Source: Rhynchonema sp. JSB1_4
Lineage: Eukaryota > Nematoda > Chromadorea > Monhysterida > Xyalidae
Direction: 5' to 3'
NCBI GenBank assembly: GCA_030248065.1
Contig: JASAMV010004329.1
Location: 62,001-126,000 of the forward strand
DNA: 64,000 bases
Made by a program: the position numbers and the translations under genes. The notes under the pieces were generated by a model, which did no database searches, was not told the DNA's origin, and saw nothing but the letters and a program-made list of their open reading frames with translations. How positions within the stretch are numbered: the stretch's first letter is position 1; the number at the start of each line of letters is the position of its first letter. Shown one piece after another: positions 35,935 to 64,000 of this stretch.

Positions 35935-37862
35935 CCAAATTTCGACCACTAATCCGAGCACCATTCCACCAACTAATTTATCGAACTCATCGCAAATCCA
36001 CCAAGCGTCACCCAGTTATCAATCACCTCCGACACCAGAACTGTGGATTCAGGTTTAAAATTACACAACTGGAATAATTCAATCCCTATCTGGCTTTCAG
36101 GTACGTCTGGTCTATAGGCTGTGATCAAGGGTTATAGGCTTAGCAAAGTTGAGCCGACAGCAAACTCCAGTCAGGCCCGAAAACCCAACATACCTAGCCC
36201 GTTTTGCAGTGTTCGTTCTTCGCCTCTTTACTCAACCCGCTGCTGTGTGATGCCGTCACCGTTTTGTTGACAACTATGGCCGTCTGGCTGGCCGTCATTC
36301 TCTGGCTGAAAACAGTGAGACGAATGGACAAAGCGCGCAAATCGTTAGCAGTTGGACTACTAATCGAGCTCGGAGCTGATCGCAGTGGTCTATGATCGCA
36401 CTGGGACCAAATTCCACATCCGACTTACACACTTAGCTTTGCTTTTAGGTTTCGGTAGGCCTAAACCTCACAGATGGCACAACAGCAATCTTAAATTGTT
36501 GCGATCCAATGCGGCATGTATTGCGATTCACGCTTTTTCAGATGCGAGATCAGCTGCAGAACTGTGAGATTCAGAGAACGTCTTGGAAAGAAATTTAACA
36601 AAATCGGAAAATTTGCGTTTGACCAACGACGACTACGTGAAATAATCCAGGTGAGTTGTGGTGTTTCATCATTGATAGATTTCCATAATTTTGCATTTTA
36701 GCTATCCTTCACAATGTTTTTGCTGGCTTTGCAGAATCGATCCGATGTAATGATGCTGTTTGATGAAGAAAAACTAAGGGACAAAGGCTACAATAATGTT
36801 GGTCATTATTATTGTCCACAACCTTCTGTCACTATGTATATACCAAGATCCTCATTATCGCAGATGACAATAAATCAAATAAAAGAAAAGATTGATGCGG
36901 CAAAATCAAACTACAAAAATAAAATCACGATAACCACCGATCAGCAGCAAGCATCGCCAAATACCACAACTGGTACAAATTGACTTGGTTCCACATTCTT
37001 TGATTTTTTGGTCATATTTTTACGCGTAATTTCTTCCAGTCGAAAGTTCGCAACTGCAGATCGATAATGAAATCGACACGACGGGAAAGAGTGTGAAGAA
37101 AACAGTTGAATCGGGAAAATGTTGGTGTAAAAAATGAAAATTTTGACCCTTTCAATACGTTATATTGCTTAACCCCTCGTTTTCTGTATTAATTTCCAGC
37201 CATACCACTGTCCGTGACGCCAAAACCGAACACCGACCTACTGGAGCAAATGCAGCCAGTGAAACAACCGACAGAGAAACTCAAACCCGAAAAAAGCATT
37301 CGATCACTATTCAAAAAGGACAAGCCAACGCCGAAAGTGAAATCGACTCATCAGCCGAAACGAAAGCATAAATGGCGCGATGTTTTCAAACTTGGCGGCC
37401 ATCGAAAAGGTACTGAACTGAACTTTGCAAGAATCAGTGCTTACAATTACACGCATCACCGATGTGGTTGATGTTTCACACGTGACATCATCTCAACCTA
37501 GACGTATTTCAGCACCAAAATCAGTGGTTCGATCAGCGCGTCAACCGTCGCTGGTCGAATCAGTCTCCATCCCGTCCAAACAACAATTGCCGACATCAAA
37601 AGTGAACGCAGTCGAAGTTAATGCGAATCCGAATGTGATGACGATTGAATCAGCTCGATCGAGTGAACCGGATCAGCCGTCCAGTGAATTCGGTGTGATC
37701 GGCAGTGACTACGATGTGAATCAACAACAACGATCGGCCAATCTCGCTGGCGTCACGCAATCGACGCGAAGCCGTGTCAAGACCAAACACTCGCTCTTCA
37801 GTGATACGATCAGGAGCAGCGTGTCAGTCACCCACAACGATCTACTAGCGCACTCACACTGA
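35927..37862 (+). CDS. Unrecognised single-pass membrane protein, 415 residues
   Basis: Function unknown. Seven plus-strand exons join in phase with no stop: 35927-36052, 36210-36343, 36542-36650, 36735-36972, 37040-37120, 37200-37409, 37513-37862. Residues 1-42 are Ser/Thr/Pro/Gln-rich without a signal peptide. Residues about 53-75 form one hydrophobic helix (from L-L-C-D-A-V to V-I-L-W-L), followed by K-T-V-R-R-M-D-K-A-R-K, so by the positive-inside rule the C terminus is cytoplasmic. A basic stretch (about 90-125), then an acidic/aromatic block with C-P-Q-P-S-V-T-M-Y-I-P, a Lys/Pro-rich stretch and a long disordered Ser-rich tail follow. Exon 2 uses a GTTAGC donor, chosen because it alone keeps the frame open. 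AATAAA lies at 38588. I know no family with this layout. Confidence 0.75.
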
Positions 37863-37882
37863 CGATGTCCTGGTGCACCGCT
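37857..37882 (+). repeat. Copy of a dispersed 26-bp repeat at the 3' end of the gene
   Basis: CACTGACGATGTCC-GGTGCACCGCT occurs here and at 41570-41595 with one difference in 26 bases. Here it spans the stop codon of the unrecognised gene. A weaker relative is at about 19520-19560 in an SLC36 intron, where the similarity extends to GAAAGCA. Confidence 0.6.
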
Positions 37883-38045
37883 GTTCCGTGAAAGCATAAG
37901 CAGATGAAGTCTATGCCTGTCCCACATACAAAATCTCCGAGCCAAACTCCTGGGTGGGAAATCCATGTTCTCGTGGTCGTGGTGACAACCTTATGCCCAA
38001 AAAAATTTAAAAAAAAAAACCCCCAACAACCCACCCCCCACACCC

Positions 38046-38254
38046 GCCCGCACAGCAGAATACAAAAAAAACGCCAACAACACAATAAAAAAAAACAAAA
38101 AAAAAAAAAAAAAAAACCCACAAAAAAAATTTTGCGTATTGTAAAATGGTTAACGCATGTGTTCAGAAAGATACCTTGTGCTTATGCCGCCCGCACAGCA
38201 GATCGATTTTGCGTATTGTAAAATGGTTAACGCATGTGTTCAGAAAGATACCTT
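38046..38254 (+). repeat. Imperfect tandem duplication with A-rich filler in a 3' UTR
   Basis: A 48-bp sequence is repeated exactly at 38130-38177 and 38207-38254 (TTTTGCGTATTG to GATACCTT). Each copy is preceded by GCCCGCACAGCAGA (38046 and 38189), but in the first copy the two blocks are separated by about 70 bases of near-pure A and C runs. It lies after the stop codon of the plus-strand gene. It could be a true duplication with an insertion or an assembly artefact. Confidence 0.75.
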
Positions 38255-38587
38255 TGATAGTTTTTCGCGCTCGTTTGAAATGTTGCGTCAACAACCAAAC
38301 TCCCTGTAATTGTTGCTGTTGCCGTCACTGTTGCAGTTGGTCCTGCACGCGTCCGTATGTCTTGCTTTTGCAGCTACAGCGCGAATCCACCCGGATCCAA
38401 ACCAGCGTTAGGGCAACAGGCTGAGGCCGATCAAAAATCATCACCGCTCGTGTCGGAGGAGAACGACGATGACACCGAGGGATATTGCGGCGACAACAAC
38501 AACAAGACTGGCCGATGTTTCACAGCACATGGGTGATAAGCAACGGAAACAAGCAATAGTGTCTAGAATCCCAAGAACTGATGTACA

Positions 38588-38593
38588 AATAAA
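38588..38593 (+). terminator. Polyadenylation signal candidate
   Basis: AATAAA about 725 bases after the stop of the plus-strand gene; two more A-rich variants follow within 70 bases (about 38629 and 38648). Confidence 0.4.
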
Positions 38594-40513
38594 GTTTTTG
38601 TGGTGACCTCTTAAACTGAACCATTAATAAATTCACTGGTATCGGGGAATAAAGTCATTTTTGAATATTTCAATAGCATCTTTGATTGCCATTGTCTACT
38701 ACAGTGAAGCTAAACAACTGTACTTTCGCCTTTTTATTTGTTCATATCAACACGCAATAACGTAGGTCATTGAATATATAGAATGACACAAAGATCACAC
38801 TCGGCAACAGTGACTAAATCTGGGATACGGTGGAACTTTGGGAACAATGAAACATTTGAATGTTTAATATACACTAATCGAGTCTACGCATACAAACGAA
38901 AAATCACTTTCATCAAGAAAATTGCGAAAGAAAGCACAGTTGGTCAAAAACGTCTATGGAGCTCAAATCATTTTTGCATGACGATGACACAGTCTTTCTG
39001 ACCCATTCTGCGCAGCCGTTTCACTCTTCACGCATGGTCAACCAATAAAAGCACAAGAGTAATTTTTGGAAACATTGTTTGCAGGTTTGTACAGGTAGAT
39101 TACACAGATTATGAAGTTTAGTGTTTTGGCAGGATCAAGAGAAGCGATATCAAGCACATAAAGTCAGAAAAAACACAGTGACATTCACCAAGATAAAAGA
39201 CAATGAAAAGCAGACACAATGCTCGGAATTCGCTGTTAAACGCGAATCAAATTCGGTGTCGTAAATGCAGCAATTCGTAAAAATGGAAAACCTGACAATT
39301 TAGCACATTTATTGTATATTATGAATCTGAGTTTCATTGTAGACAAAACAAAATTATGTTGTCAACGAAGTTCAAGTTTCACAACTGAGAAAACATTTCA
39401 ATAACTTCAGGAAATTTGAACGGCGGTTAAAATCTCGAAAAAAAGATGTTCAGCACGTTATGACACAACATTAAACGTTTATTTCTCGCAAATCATAATA
39501 GGAGGTCGGAAAAATCCATCCATGAAATGTGTTTTCCTTATTATAATAATTTCGGCAGTCCCAGGGGATGGAAAGGCTTTTCCGACCACCCATTTGGAGT
39601 TACATAGGTATGGTAACCATACTATATTATTATCATCTTCTCCTGGCTCGATATCGACTTCTGAACCCTAACGCTGGTAGATCACCTCTGTCAGGCTGTT
39701 GACTCAGTTCTGAAATGGGGAGGCACAGGGGTTCGATACAGTAACCGCACCATTGTTCACGATAAACGGTTACATGCACAACCGTGGGGTATTGAATACT
39801 ACGGTAGGTAACGACGATGTTAAGCTTGTCTGGTGGTGTAGCTTCTGTCAGCAATGCAGAACAACAGTGCGTGCGAAGTGAACAGGTATGGAACATTTGC
39901 GAAAAATTTACGCCCTTCAAGTTAATCACCAAATAGCATTTTTACAAAACGCCTTATTTTTTGATCATGCACTGTAATCTGCTACAAAGCAATCGTTAAT
40001 AACAAGGCCGGGCATATTCGTCGAAATTCCAAGACAGTTGCAACGGGAAGTAAAAAAATATATATTTTTTGATTTTAGCGTACATATGTAGTTCGGGTCG
40101 GTCCAGAATTTGGTTAAAGGTTGACCCAGGCCTAGGCTTCAGAATACGAATAATGGAAGACAATCTTCCAACTGTCTTGAAGTTTCCTAGTAAGCCCCAC
40201 GCGCAATTTTGCTAAAGCTATACACATCATAACGTCATGCTTTTCCGATTGTTTGATAAGACTGCATGCATCACCTATCATGCTCTAAGCGTCTGCCCAA
40301 CTGCTTACTATGCTTGCATCGCGCGTTATCTCCACTTTATCGGCTTGACAATGCAAATTGCAAATTGTGTTAGTAAAATAATAGCATAAACACGAATTGT
40401 CAGCGAAACTATAGGATCTATGATCTTGCAGTTCGAGTAGGAAAGCAGCTGCGAGGGAATAGATTTCGCTCCAAAGTCCTCCGAGGAATCTGATGTTTCA
40501 CAGCACAGCTGCA
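38594..40513. other. Convergent intergenic region
   Basis: This lies between the 3' end of the plus-strand gene and the 3' end of the minus-strand EGF gene. No convincing coding exon is seen. Minus-strand AATAAA at 39478-39483 could serve the EGF gene. A small inverted repeat at 39501-39590 is listed separately. A possible further 3' exon of the EGF gene cannot be excluded here. Confidence 0.4.
39501..39590. repeat. Short inverted-repeat element
   Basis: The left end GGAGGTCGGAAAA and the right end reversed GGTGGTCGGAAAA enclose about 90 bp, with a second shared block (CCATCC) further in. A related single end, GGTGGTCCGAAAG in reverse, is at about 7368-7380. No clear target duplication is seen. 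Confidence 0.5.
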
Positions 40514-63682
<23,169 letters not shown>

Positions 63683-64000
63683 CTGCAAAGTAATTCCAAA
63701 ATCAGAATTGGGTTTTTTGGTTTTTTTTAACTTTCCGCTTTTTTAAATCCCTTCCACGGTCTGACTGCTGTTTTGTGGCGTGATTGACTGTGTGTTGAGA
63801 GGATGGTGTGTTGGATGACCTCATGCGCAGGTCGATTTCACTGACCAACCACTCATTTAGAGTTCATGAGACCAAATAAATTATTGTATGATGGGAAAAT
63901 ATACACCACACGCCAGTAACAAAATATTTCTCTGCATTTTCGTATTTTTTGAGATGCAGCAAGTGCAGTTTCAACTCGCGTGCGCCATTTTCAGCGCAGT
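63683..64000 (-). other. Intron sequence upstream of the EMI exon
   Basis: Begins directly upstream of the EMI exon acceptor. I see no further exon before the window edge. Confidence 0.5.

Overview
This is a stretch of metazoan nuclear genome. Genes are cut into many short exons by GT-AG introns, there are no operon-like arrays of long ORFs, and the DNA between genes is full of small non-autonomous DNA transposons. I could rebuild four genes by splicing the exons in phase, reading both strands by eye. The predicted ribosomal protein S12 (start M-S-D-A-G-G-D, internal [13 protein letters not shown], a D-W-G-x-E near the C terminus) is most like nematode S12 proteins as I remember them. Together with the TTTCAG-type acceptors this makes a nematode, perhaps a non-Caenorhabditis lineage, my best guess. 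That is inference, not proof.

Layout. 1-19.1 kb: gene-poor, with no recognisable gene; it holds a hAT-like element with a perfect 8-bp target duplication (6589-7323), a foldback hairpin (3245-3336) and a second hAT-like candidate (17252-17689). 19.1-22.5 kb, minus strand: SLC36/PAT-type amino acid transporter, 12 exons. 24.6-27.7 kb, minus: SLC35B3-type PAPS transporter, 9 exons. 28.8-31.0 kb, minus: ribosomal protein S12, 5 exons. 31.0-35.7 kb: dense nest of G-rich hAT MITEs, duplicated segments and inverted repeats. 35.9-37.9 kb, plus: an unrecognised 415-residue protein with one membrane span, 7 exons, preceded by a uORF. 40.5 kb to beyond 63.7 kb, minus: a large EMI plus multi-EGF protein of MEGF6-like architecture, 37 exons seen, its 5' end outside the window. 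Its 6.8-kb intron carries a perfect (CA)n array of about 144 units and a Harbinger-like MITE.

The transporters, the ribosomal protein and the EGF protein show no pathway link to one another; they look like ordinary neighbours. The most unusual signal is a 10-mer, TGATGTTTCA (either strand), found 26 times exactly against about 0.12 expected by chance. It is concentrated in introns and intergenic DNA. Five copies form or directly abut the 3' splice site, several others sit just after a 5' splice site, and it shares GTTTCA with the nematode piRNA (Ruby) promoter core. What it does is open.
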